Positions 26,983 through 35,295 of a stretch of DNA of 64,000 nucleotides are shown one piece after another. The first letter of the stretch is position 1, and each line of letters begins with the position of its first letter. Under the pieces are notes generated by a model that saw nothing but the letters and a program-made list of their open reading frames with translations, had not been told where the DNA came from and made no database searches. The stretch comes from Pelomonas sp. V22. Its GTDB lineage: Bacteria; Pseudomonadota; Gammaproteobacteria; Burkholderiales; Burkholderiaceae_C. The translations under genes and the position numbers were made by a program. Location: positions 496,001 through 560,000 of the forward strand of contig NZ_JAGIXS010000001.1 in the NCBI RefSeq assembly GCF_030014915.1, written 5' to 3'.

Positions 26983-27789
26983 ATGACCATGATCCAGTTT
27001 CAAGCCGCCCTGCCCCATCACATCGCCGCCTGCATCGTGCTGCGCGGCAAAACCCGGCAGAACGCCGTCAGTGCAGCACGGCTCGCGGAGCTCGGCGTGA
27101 CCGGGGCCAGCTGGTCGGCCGACGTGCAGGCCGAGCGCCTGCTCGGCATCCTCGCCTTCGAAGGCGAGCAACTCGCCGGCTACTGCTTCGGCGACGCCAC
27201 CAGCGGGGAGATCGTGGTGCTGGCCCTGCTGCCGGCTTTCGAGGACCAGGGCCTCGGCCGCGCGCTGCTGGACCGCGCCATGAGCCTGCTGCGCGAGCTC
27301 GGCCATCAGCGGCTCTTCCTCGGCTGCTCGGCCGATCCGGCCTCACGCTCGCATGGTTTCTACCGCCACCTCGGCTGGGTGCCTACGGGCAAGCGGGACC
27401 GCCTGGGCGACGAGGAGCTGGAGTTCCTGTTCGCCAGTGCCGAGCCCAGGCCAGCCGAGCGGCTGCGCGCCTACCTGCAGGCCTACGAGGCCAGGGACCT
27501 GGCACGCGTCGGGCGGCAGTTCGCGGACGACATCCGCCTCGTCGACTGGAACCTCGCGGTGCAAGGCAAGGCCGCTGCCCTGGATGAGACGCGCAAGAAC
27601 TTCGAATCGGTGCGGTCGCTGAGCATCGAGCTGCTCGCGATCTACGAAGGTGAAGGCGACGGCGAGCACCGCGCCGCCGCCGAACTGGAAATCGTCATCG
27701 ACGGCTCGCTGCACCTGCACGTCATCGACGCGCTGCGCTTCGACGCGGCAGGTCGCATCACCGAGATCCGGGCCTACAAGGGGCTGTGA
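26983..27789 (+). CDS. GNAT N-acetyltransferase fused to a SnoaL-like domain
   Basis: A 268-residue two-domain protein. Residues 1-145 form a GNAT acetyltransferase, with acetyl-CoA loop ALLPAFEDQGLGRALLDRAM (Q/RxxGxG/A type) and FYRHLGWVPTGKR. Residues 155-268 look like a SnoaL/NTF2-type alpha+beta cone: ERLRAYLQAYEARDLARVGRQ at the start, then DDIRLVDWNL and ending VIDALRFDAAGRITEIRAYKG. The acetyl acceptor is unknown; the second domain may bind or alter a small molecule. It is divergent from the metalloprotease and convergent with the DUF4349 gene (6 bp between stops). Confidence 0.8.
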   Translation: MTMIQFQAALPHHIAACIVLRGKTRQNAVSAARLAELGVTGASWSADVQAERLLGILAFEGEQLAGYCFGDATSGEIVVLALLPAFEDQGLGRALLDRAMSLLRELGHQRLFLGCSADPASRSHGFYRHLGWVPTGKRDRLGDEELEFLFASAEPRPAERLRAYLQAYEARDLARVGRQFADDIRLVDWNLAVQGKAAALDETRKNFESVRSLSIELLAIYEGEGDGEHRAAAELEIVIDGSLHLHVIDALRFDAAGRITEIRAYKGL

Positions 27790-27795
27790 GCCGGT

Positions 27796-28677
27796 TCAGG
27801 AAGAGCCGGCCTTCCTGGCTCGCTGATGCTTCAGCCAGCGGATCCGCAGCCAGCGCACCAGGGTGTAGAGCAGCAGGGTCAGCAGCGCCCATGGCAGGAA
27901 GCGGGCCAGCAGGACGACCATGTCGCCCAGCGCGCGCTGCAGGTTGGGCACGAAATCGCTCGCGGCCTGTGCCAGCGCATCGGGCCGCTCGACGATGCCC
28001 TCCTTGCTGAACAGCTTCAGGTGGAAGTCATCCATCTGCACGCGGTCCTTCAGCTCCTTCAGCCCGCGTTCCTCGCCCTCGATCTCGGCCTGCACCTCGT
28101 TGAGCTTCTCGACAATCTTCTGCAGGGCCTCGACATTGGCCTGCGGCTTGGCCATCAGGGCCTGTAGGCTGTCGCGGAAGGATTTCTTGATGGCCAGGCG
28201 GCGCTGGCTGTCGACGATGACGGCGCCGAGGTCCTCGGCCTCGGTGCGGTCCTCGGTGACCTTGCCCAAGGCCCGGGCCTTCTGCTGCAGGCCGGAGAGG
28301 AAGGTCCGCTCGACCTTCATGTCGACGTTGGCCTCCTGGGCCTGGTCCTGCTTGAAGCCTGAGCGCAGCACCACGCACTTGGCGGGCCCGGCGGCCTTGC
28401 AGGCCTCCACGATCTCCTGGTAGGCGCTCTTCAGGCGCTGGGCCTCCAGCTGCAGGCTCAGCTGGTGCGAATAGCTCATCTGGCTGCCGTCGCCCTGGCT
28501 CGCAGGCGCTGCCCGGATGGCCATCGCCTCAGGGGGCGGAATGAAGGCGGGCGCGGCCATGGCCAGGCGCTGCGGCGACATGTCGAGATCGACCCGCTCC
28601 GGCTGCGAGCGGCCACAGGCCGACAGCAACAGCATGGCGCTCAGCGCGCCCCACACAAGCCCATGATGTCCCTGCAT
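27796..28677 (-). CDS. DUF4349 domain lipoprotein
   Basis: A 293-residue lipoprotein with lipobox LLLSAC at residue 21. It has a beta-rich section (AKCVVLRSGFKQDQAQEANVDM), a long amphipathic coiled coil (about residues 155-215, KIVEKLNEVQAEIEGEERGL) and one C-terminal membrane helix (LPWALLTLLLYTLVRWL) with a basic tail. This order matches the DUF4349 family of unknown function. The start ATG at the signal peptide is preferred over upstream in-frame codons. It follows the condensin genes by 94 bp on the same strand but is probably separate in function. Confidence 0.8.
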   Translation of the reverse strand: MQGHHGLVWGALSAMLLLSACGRSQPERVDLDMSPQRLAMAAPAFIPPPEAMAIRAAPASQGDGSQMSYSHQLSLQLEAQRLKSAYQEIVEACKAAGPAKCVVLRSGFKQDQAQEANVDMKVERTFLSGLQQKARALGKVTEDRTEAEDLGAVIVDSQRRLAIKKSFRDSLQALMAKPQANVEALQKIVEKLNEVQAEIEGEERGLKELKDRVQMDDFHLKLFSKEGIVERPDALAQAASDFVPNLQRALGDMVVLLARFLPWALLTLLLYTLVRWLRIRWLKHQRARKAGSS

Positions 28678-28771
28678 TGCGCCCTCCCCGGCAGCGATGG
28701 CAATGCGCGGCATGCTAACGGCGGAGCGGCAGCGCCACCCCGAGGACAAGCCCGGGTGCGCCCGTGGGCCC

Positions 28772-31603
28772 TCAGTCGTACACGCCCTTCTCCGGCCTTC
28801 TCGCCAGCACCGCAATCGGCGGGGCCCAGCGGTCGCCACGGGTCTTCTTGGACGTGATCAAGGTGATCTCGCTGGGCTCGAAGACCTCGACGTTGTGCGT
28901 GATCGGCGTGGTCAGCAAGTACTGCGCGCGGGTCGAGCGCAGGAAGTGGCCGACCAGCTGGATGTTGCGCACGTCCAGGTGGGCAAAAGGCTCGTCGATG
29001 AAGACGAAGCCGCCGGGGGTCTCGTCGTCCTTCATCAGACCCACGAGCAGGATCAGGCTCTTCAGCACTTGCTGGCCGCCCGAGGCTTCGCCGTCGTTCA
29101 GGCCGACCTCGCCCTTGCCGTCGAAGTTGAACTTCACGTGCAGGCCGGCTTGCGCCAGCACGGTGTCGTCGTTGTCCAGGTGCGGCAATTCGGCCTGGGC
29201 ATTGACGCCGGCCAGTTCGCCCAGTTCCTGCACGTTCTTCTTGTAGCGGCGCACCGTGGCGCGCAGCACGTCGATGTAGCGCTCGCGGGCATTGAAGGCG
29301 GCGATGCGCGCCATCTCGTTGCTGGCGCGGCGGTCTTCCAGCTGCGTGGTCTGCTCCAGCACCGAGACGCTCATGCGCGCATGGCGCTCCTGCACCTGTG
29401 GGTCGACCTCCCAGGTGCCGTTGGCCAGGCCGTTGTCCAGCTCCTGCTGCACATGGCGCATCGCGATCTCGGCCTGCTTGGCGTTCTCGAACTCGTCGCG
29501 CAGCGAGGCGATGCGGTTCGGTTGCACCCACGACACCGGGAAAGCCGCCCGCGCCTCGCGCGAGGCCTTGGCCGCTGCGCGCAGCTCGTCGCGCCGGCCT
29601 TCATGCTCGCGCTGCACACGCAGCACATTGGCTTCGCTGGCCTTGAGCCCGCCCTGCGCAGCCTCGTAGTCGCGCTCGCTGCGGGTGGCTTGCGTCAAGG
29701 CGCGGTCATGTTCCTGGTCGAGCTGGCCCATGCGGGTCGAGGCCTCGACACGGGCCTGGCGCAGCGCCGGCAAACGGGCGCGTGCTTCGGCGAAATCAGC
29801 GCCGCGCTCGGCCAGCTCCTGCGCGGCCTTGTGGCCTTGCGCCGCGCGCTGCACGTCCTTCAGCTGGCGTTCGACCTCGGCCTGCTCCTTGGCGATGCGG
29901 GTCAGCTCCGCGTCGTAGCGCGAGAGCTCGCGCTCCAGCGCGCCGCGCTGCGAGTCCAGCGCCGAGGCGCCGAACTGGTAGTCGCGCGGCTCGACCCACA
30001 GGCTGCGGCCGCCACGGCCATCGCGGTAGTAGGCATCGGGGGTGATCCACTCGCCCCCTGCGCGTGCGCCGGCCTCGGTGTCCTTCACGCAGCGGATGCT
30101 GGCCAGCTGGCGGAGCAACCAGCCCGGCAACTTGGCATTGACCTTCAGGGCCGCGAGCAAGGAATCCTTGGGCACCTGGGCTGGCACCGTTTCGCCATCG
30201 GCCACCACATAGTGGCGGTAGCGCTCCTTGGACGCGAGATTGAAGGCGCGCGACTCGTCACTTGAATGCGCGAGCACCACCACCCAGCGCGAGGGCCGCA
30301 ACATGCCTTCGGCGGCAGCGCGCCAGGCCTCGTCGGCGATGTCGATGCAGTCGGCCAGCACATGGTGGGCGATGCCGGCTTCGTCGAGCGCCTTGCGGAA
30401 ACGCGTCACCTCCACCGGCGGCGGCGGCAGGCGCTGGCCAGTCAGCGCATCCATCGCGGCTTGCGCCTTGCGGCTCTGGTCGTTGGCGCGGGTGTAAGCC
30501 TCGCGCAGCTGGTGCTGCTGGCCGCTCAAGCTGGCCAGGCGCTCGCCCAGCTCCGCAGCATCGGTTTCAACCGCCGCCAGCGCCTTCAGCTCTTCCTCGC
30601 GTTTGGCGAGCAGTTCGGCCGGCCGCTCGGCCTCGCGGGCCGCATCGAAATCGGCACGCGCCTGCTTGCGCTGGGCTTCGAGGTCGACGAGCTTCTGCTT
30701 GGCCGCCTCATGCGCGACGAAGAGGCCATGCAGCTCGGCGCGCTTGGCGCTCATCTGGCGCTGGTCTTGCGCCGCGAAGAGGCGCTGGCGGTGCAGCTCG
30801 CGCAGCTGGTTGGCGGTGCGCTGGCGGCCTTCGGCCCATTGCAGCACCGGCAGCACCTCGGTGGCCAGGCGCTCGCGTTCCTTCAAGCGCAGCTGGTACT
30901 GCTGATAGCTGTTGACGCGGTTGGCCAGGTCCGAGACCTGGGCCTGCGTGTGCGAGAGCTCATGCGCGGCCTGCTCCACTTCCTTCAGCAGCTGCTGCTG
31001 ATGGTTGCGGGCCTGGTCGTAGCGGTCCAGTACTTCCTGGTCGCCGAAGACCTCGAAGACCAGGCGCAGCAGTTCCTTGGGAGACAGCTCGCACAGCCGG
31101 TCGGTCTGGCCCTGCTCCAGTGCCAGCACCCGGCCAATGGCGCGGGTCAAGCCGGCGGCTTCGAGGCGGCGCTTCCAGGCCTCAATGCCCAGCCATTCCT
31201 TCTCGGCATGCTGTGCCAGGGCCTCGATTTCATGCGCACCGTCGACCAGGATGTACTTGCGCTGCCAGTCGCCGCCATGGCGCTCGATGCGGCAGGCCAG
31301 CGTCACCTGATCTGCGTACAGCAGCGAGCTGGCAAACGGGCGGCTCGAGTTCTGGCGGCCGCGCGGGCGGTTGTCCACCAGGGCGCGCAGCCAGGCCGTG
31401 TCGGCATTGGCATGGCGCGCATAGGTGCGGAAGGTGCGGCCGCCCGAGCACTCGAGGCCCAGCAGCGTGCGCATCGCGTCGAGCAGCGTGGTCTTGCCCG
31501 AGCCGTTCGGGCCCGCGATGGTGATGATGGCGCCGTCCAGCGGCATGGAGACGCGCTGGCAGTAGTCCCAGTGCAGCAGTTCCAGCGATTGCAGGTGAAA
31601 CAT
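28772..31603 (-). CDS. mksB: SMC-like ATPase of a MksB/JetC-type condensin
   Basis: A 943-residue SMC-type protein. The N-terminal half-ATPase has Walker A GPNGSGKTT (31-39). A coiled coil spans about 190-390, a hinge about 395-560 (HVLADCIDIADEAWRAAAEG), and the return coil about 560-800. The C-terminal half-ATPase has signature SGGQQ at 841, Walker B FVFIDE with the catalytic glutamate at 871, and D-loop HLD. SMC dimers extrude DNA loops. It is shorter than MukB (about 1490) or SMC (about 1180). It overlaps the MukE-like gene by one base (TGATG), so the triplet is cotranscribed. A RecF-like or RecN repair ATPase is less likely because of the two partner genes. Confidence 0.85.
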   Translation of the reverse strand: MFHLQSLELLHWDYCQRVSMPLDGAIITIAGPNGSGKTTLLDAMRTLLGLECSGGRTFRTYARHANADTAWLRALVDNRPRGRQNSSRPFASSLLYADQVTLACRIERHGGDWQRKYILVDGAHEIEALAQHAEKEWLGIEAWKRRLEAAGLTRAIGRVLALEQGQTDRLCELSPKELLRLVFEVFGDQEVLDRYDQARNHQQQLLKEVEQAAHELSHTQAQVSDLANRVNSYQQYQLRLKERERLATEVLPVLQWAEGRQRTANQLRELHRQRLFAAQDQRQMSAKRAELHGLFVAHEAAKQKLVDLEAQRKQARADFDAAREAERPAELLAKREEELKALAAVETDAAELGERLASLSGQQHQLREAYTRANDQSRKAQAAMDALTGQRLPPPPVEVTRFRKALDEAGIAHHVLADCIDIADEAWRAAAEGMLRPSRWVVVLAHSSDESRAFNLASKERYRHYVVADGETVPAQVPKDSLLAALKVNAKLPGWLLRQLASIRCVKDTEAGARAGGEWITPDAYYRDGRGGRSLWVEPRDYQFGASALDSQRGALERELSRYDAELTRIAKEQAEVERQLKDVQRAAQGHKAAQELAERGADFAEARARLPALRQARVEASTRMGQLDQEHDRALTQATRSERDYEAAQGGLKASEANVLRVQREHEGRRDELRAAAKASREARAAFPVSWVQPNRIASLRDEFENAKQAEIAMRHVQQELDNGLANGTWEVDPQVQERHARMSVSVLEQTTQLEDRRASNEMARIAAFNARERYIDVLRATVRRYKKNVQELGELAGVNAQAELPHLDNDDTVLAQAGLHVKFNFDGKGEVGLNDGEASGGQQVLKSLILLVGLMKDDETPGGFVFIDEPFAHLDVRNIQLVGHFLRSTRAQYLLTTPITHNVEVFEPSEITLITSKKTRGDRWAPPIAVLARRPEKGVYD

Positions 31604-32373
31604 CAGGCGGGGCCCTCGTCTTGTTCTTCTTGATGTGCTCGTTCTTCGATCACTGCTTCCGGCGTCTCTTCTTCCGGCTCGGGCTCGCGGCGCTTGTCGA
31701 TCACGGCCTTGGTTTCAGCACCGGCCACAGCATCGGTCGTGCGGCCGAGCACGTCGGCCAACGCGCCGTCGAGGATGCGCGGCGCCAGCAGGTCGTAGTC
31801 CAGCATCAGGTCCAGCAACGGGCCCTCGGCAATGTCTTCGCCGCGACGCAGGATGAAGCCGTGGCGCTCCAGGAGCTTCAGGTTCGAGTCGATGCGCAGC
31901 TTCTTGCCGAGCTGGTTACCAAAGTCGGCCAGCAGGCTGCGGTAGGACACCGAGGGCGCCACGCTGCTGGCCAGCGGCAGGGGCTTGTCGGTGGCAAACA
32001 TCTCGCCCTGCCCGGCTTCCACGGCATCGGCCCGCGCCACCTGGCGCTGGCGCTTCGGGAGCACGATCAGCGACCACAGCACCACCAGCAGGGCCACGCC
32101 GTCGCGCGGCAGATCGAGGTTGTTGTTGGCCGCGAGGCCGGTCTCGCCGAACACCGCCGACTCGGCCGAGCGCAGCATGGCCACGCTGATGTGGTCGGCA
32201 TAGAGGTTGTCCACGACGCGCAGGCCCACGGCGGCGAGGCGCTCGCCGAGGGCGGCCCAGAGCTCGTCGTCGATCAGGGCGCGCTTGACCAGCGCATGGC
32301 TGCGCGGCAGCCAGCGGCGCGCCAGCAGTTGCGCCGCCAGCAGCGCGGCATCGTCTTGCAGTTTTTGGCTCAT
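31603..32373 (-). CDS. mksE: MksE/JetB-like (MukE-type) condensin subunit
   Basis: A 256-residue soluble protein between the kleisin-like and SMC genes. The part SVSYRSLLADFGNQLGKKL, followed by SNLKLLERHGFILRRGED, is a winged-helix (kite) segment like those of MukE, MksE and JetB, which dimerise on the kleisin and hold DNA. The N-terminal part has paired helices (ALVKRALIDDELWAALGERL). The last 35 residues are acidic and probably disordered. It overlaps the kleisin-like gene by ATGA. Assignment rests on gene order and fold-like pattern more than on strong identity. Confidence 0.75.
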   Translation of the reverse strand: MSQKLQDDAALLAAQLLARRWLPRSHALVKRALIDDELWAALGERLAAVGLRVVDNLYADHISVAMLRSAESAVFGETGLAANNNLDLPRDGVALLVVLWSLIVLPKRQRQVARADAVEAGQGEMFATDKPLPLASSVAPSVSYRSLLADFGNQLGKKLRIDSNLKLLERHGFILRRGEDIAEGPLLDLMLDYDLLAPRILDGALADVLGRTTDAVAGAETKAVIDKRREPEPEEETPEAVIEERAHQEEQDEGPA

Positions 32374-33719
32374 GGATGGGGAGAGGAGGATTCTTCGGAT
32401 TCAGGGGCGGCGGCCTCGGTGCTGCGCAGCAGGCCACGGCTCATCCAGCGCACGTATTCGTCGGCGATCTCGCCCTGCTCGGCCGACCACAGCACGCGCC
32501 AGGGCTGGCGCGCCATGTCGCCGGTGGCGCCGGCCAGGTGCTGGGCCTGCGGATCGCCGAGCAGCGGCAGCAGCTGGGCCCGATAGGCCGCGCGGGCATA
32601 ACTGCCGCCGAGCACGGCCGGGGCCAGGTCTTGCTCGGCATGGCCTTCGCCGCTCCAGCGGTTCAGCAGCTGCTGCATCAAGGCCATTTCGGGCGGCAGG
32701 CTCAGCACGGCCAGTTGCCCCTCGGGCGCGGCCTGGCCTTGCGGCAGAGCCTCGGGCGAGCGGCCATCCAGCGGGCGGTCGCGCTCGAACTCGCCTTCGG
32801 CCATGTCCAGCAACTCATGCTGCGAGACCAGCACCGGCTGCACCGGCCGCGACAGCGCGCCGAGAGCGATGTTTTCGAGGAAATGCACGCCCTGCAGCCA
32901 GCGGCGCACGTCGGTGGTGGTGATGCCGGTGGAGCCCAGCGTCACGCGCTGGCGGTCGGCCTGCTGCAGCGCGCGGTTGAACTGGCTGGCCATGGCCAGC
33001 AGCCGTGCCTGCGCAAGGCCCAACTCGCGGGCGAGGCGCTCCAGGCGCGCGTTGCCGTCTTCCTGGGCCTGCTCAATGATGGCCTTCAGTGCGTCGCCGG
33101 CCTTGTCCACCAGCTTGAGCGCGCGCTCGAAACGCTGGCGCGCCCGACGCAGGTGGAACTCCGAGCCGCTGGCGATGGCGTCAGCGAATTCGTCATACAG
33201 GCGCGAGAGCTGGGCCTGCAGATGCTGCAGCTGGGCCGGGTCCAGCGTGCCGAGCTGGTGGGCGCCGGTGACGCTGGCCAGCAGCGAAGCCAGGTCGCCA
33301 TCCTGCTGCGGGGCCCGGGCCAGCGGCGCCAGGAGGCCCACCACGCTCTGCGCCAGCGGCGTCACGCCGTACTGCTGGTTGGAGCCGTCCCAGGCCAGCA
33401 GCTCGGCCTCGCGCAGGCGCTTGAGCACCAGCTCCAGCGCCTCGTCGCGCAGCAAGTGGAAATGGCGGTTGAGGGTCTCGCGCGACACGCGCGACTCGGG
33501 CAACGCCATCAGCTCCAGGAACACCCAGACACGCAGGCGCACCAGGGCGGCCGGGCCATGGAACAGGGCCCGCAGCGCGTTCAGCTGGGCCTCGTTGCGC
33601 TCCAGCTGCCACCACAGCAGCGCCTCGGTTGGCGCGGATCCCTCACGGAAATAGTCTTCGAAGCGCAGCTCCGTCTCGTCCTGGACAGCGCTCGCCGCAG
33701 ATGCGGTCTCGTCATGCAT
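32370..33719 (-). CDS. mksF: MksF/JetA-like (MukF-type) kleisin subunit
   Basis: A 449-residue soluble protein, first gene of the triplet. An N-terminal winged helix lies at about residues 60-125 (RLRVWVFLELMALPESRVSRE, then ALELVLKRLREAELLAW). A long helical middle (HLQAQLSRLYDEFADAIAS to about residue 290) would contact the SMC neck. The C-terminal winged helix is in LPPEMALMQQLLNRWSGEG and beyond. This matches MukF/MksF/JetA kleisins. A GATAAT -10-like hexamer ends 7 bp before the ATG, so the operon mRNA may be leaderless. Confidence 0.75.
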   Translation of the reverse strand: MHDETASAASAVQDETELRFEDYFREGSAPTEALLWWQLERNEAQLNALRALFHGPAALVRLRVWVFLELMALPESRVSRETLNRHFHLLRDEALELVLKRLREAELLAWDGSNQQYGVTPLAQSVVGLLAPLARAPQQDGDLASLLASVTGAHQLGTLDPAQLQHLQAQLSRLYDEFADAIASGSEFHLRRARQRFERALKLVDKAGDALKAIIEQAQEDGNARLERLARELGLAQARLLAMASQFNRALQQADRQRVTLGSTGITTTDVRRWLQGVHFLENIALGALSRPVQPVLVSQHELLDMAEGEFERDRPLDGRSPEALPQGQAAPEGQLAVLSLPPEMALMQQLLNRWSGEGHAEQDLAPAVLGGSYARAAYRAQLLPLLGDPQAQHLAGATGDMARQPWRVLWSAEQGEIADEYVRWMSRGLLRSTEAAAPESEESSSPHP

Positions 33720-33726
33720 GGGACGG

Positions 33727-33732
33727 ATTATC
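33727..33732 (-). promoter_or_regulatory. -10-like element of the condensin operon
   Basis: GATAAT on the minus strand (5 of 6 consensus) stands 7 bp before the first ATG of the operon. No strong -35 is found 17 bp upstream. If used, the transcript begins at or next to the start codon. Confidence 0.35.
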
Positions 33733-33860
33733 CCCGGGCGGACGGGCCGGTCCGGCTAGGGGAAGCCGGGTAGTGCCGGCCGCCACGAGCCCACGATCGG
33801 GGCGAAATGCGCACAAACAACCGGAACCAATCCAATGGCCGCTCGCGCCGGCCCGCGATT

Positions 33861-34970
33861 TCACTTCTTCATCAACAAGCCCTCGATACCCACCAGCTCG
33901 ACATCACTGAGCACACCGAGATAGCGCTCGTAGTAGGGCTTGTGCGAAGCGCCAACGATGGCCAGGGCGCGCTGCGCCTTGCTGCGGCCCACGACCTCGC
34001 GGATGTTGGCCACCATGCGCAGGTTGCGCGTCTCCCAATAGGCCAGATACGCGCGGCCGGTGCGCTGCGGGCTGGTGTCGCCCGCTGCCGCACCGAAGTC
34101 GCCGCCCACCGCAAGCCGCGCCGCCTCGGCAGAGTTGGACCAGAGGTACCAGGCCAGCACATCGCCGCTCGCCACGGCCTGATCCAGCGCCTGCTTGTCC
34201 AGCTTGTGGCGGGTTTCGGCATGGGGGTTGCTCCAGACGCGCTTCATGTTCACGGCCCAGGCGGCCTCGTCGATGGGCCCGGTGGCGCGGTCGCCGGTGT
34301 GGTCGTCCACCGGGTAGATGCGCTCCAGCTTCAGCTTCAGGGCCAGCGGGATGGCGATGAAGGTGTCTTCGGAGCGCCGTGCCAGGCGCTTCTCGACCTG
34401 GGCGATCAGCTCGGCGCTGAGGTTGGCATCGGCCACCCGCTCGGCCGGGGCAAGGCGCCGCCACTGCAGGCTGGCCGAGGCCGGCTCGCCAATGGCCAGG
34501 AACAGCGCCACCAGGCGGCGGCGCTCCGCGGGCGTGAACTCGCGGCCAGCGGCCAGCGTCTGCTCCACCTCGCGTTCGGCCGCCACCGCATCCAGCTTCA
34601 GCAAGGCCCGGGCGGCCGTGGGATCGGTGCAATAGGTCTTGGCCGCGTCGTCGTAGGCGAACTCATAGGCACGCAGGTAGTCGCATTGGGCGCCGGCGAT
34701 GGACTCGACGGCCAGCAGCTCGGGCTTGAAGGTCGCCAGCCGCTCGACCAGCGGGTCGAACAGTGCCTGCCGGGTCAGCGCCTCCGGCGCCTCGCGCAGA
34801 TGCGTCGTGCCCAGCACGGCAATCTGCGAACGGCCACCACGCTGCAGGGCAGCCTGGTCGGCGATGTCGACGGCAGCCGCCACCGCCGTGGGCTGACTCG
34901 GCCCGGCCGGGCTCTGGGCCAGGGCGGCCAGCGAAGTCAGCAGAGGAATCAGGGCAAAGAGTTTTCGCAT
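33861..34970 (-). CDS. DUF5694 family secreted protein
   Basis: A 369-residue exported protein with a signal peptide ending at about AALAQS (residue 20). Motifs include IAVLGTTHLREA near residue 50, LLAVESIAGAQCDYLRAYE, YWETRNLRMVANIREVVGR and LAIVGASHKPYYERYL. The GTxHL, ExI and GxSHKP elements recall the TraB/TiKI/ChaN superfamily, where such residues bind metal or form a protease-like site; that link is an inference. It is divergent from the TonB-like gene. It is upstream of the condensin operon on the same strand, but 141 bp separate them. Confidence 0.75.
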   Translation of the reverse strand: MRKLFALIPLLTSLAALAQSPAGPSQPTAVAAAVDIADQAALQRGGRSQIAVLGTTHLREAPEALTRQALFDPLVERLATFKPELLAVESIAGAQCDYLRAYEFAYDDAAKTYCTDPTAARALLKLDAVAAEREVEQTLAAGREFTPAERRRLVALFLAIGEPASASLQWRRLAPAERVADANLSAELIAQVEKRLARRSEDTFIAIPLALKLKLERIYPVDDHTGDRATGPIDEAAWAVNMKRVWSNPHAETRHKLDKQALDQAVASGDVLAWYLWSNSAEAARLAVGGDFGAAAGDTSPQRTGRAYLAYWETRNLRMVANIREVVGRSKAQRALAIVGASHKPYYERYLGVLSDVELVGIEGLLMKK

Positions 34971-35295
34971 GGGTGAAACCGGGGTGTGATGGGGTTGAAT
35001 CGTCGCGCCGCGACCGACCGCGACAGGCAGGGACCATAAGCGTGCAGCGCCGGCACCGGAAGGCCGCTGCGACAGAGCGTCAGTTCGCGGGCGTCAGATG
35101 CCGGCGCGAATCCAAAGGGTTTCTCCGCATGGGAATGCTCGAATCGCCTGTTGCGCGGGCACCAATGAGTCGGATTTGGAGGGGACAATGCCGGCCGATG
35201 TGGCACATGACTGTCTCCCCTGGGCCGATGCCGGCCCTTGATCGCTACCGCTGTCGGCCCGACGGCGGCGCAGCAGTTGCCAAGACGGAGCCGTC
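34971..35295. other. 325-bp divergent intergenic region
   Basis: It separates the DUF5694 and TonB-like genes. I find no gene or convincing promoter hexamers. The end carries GGAG 5 bp before the TTG start of the TonB-like gene. Confidence 0.5.

Noticed and set aside
33861-34970. DUF5694 protein as the missing nuclease of the condensin operon
   Set aside because: It has a signal peptide and no toprim domain, and is separated from the operon by 141 bp.
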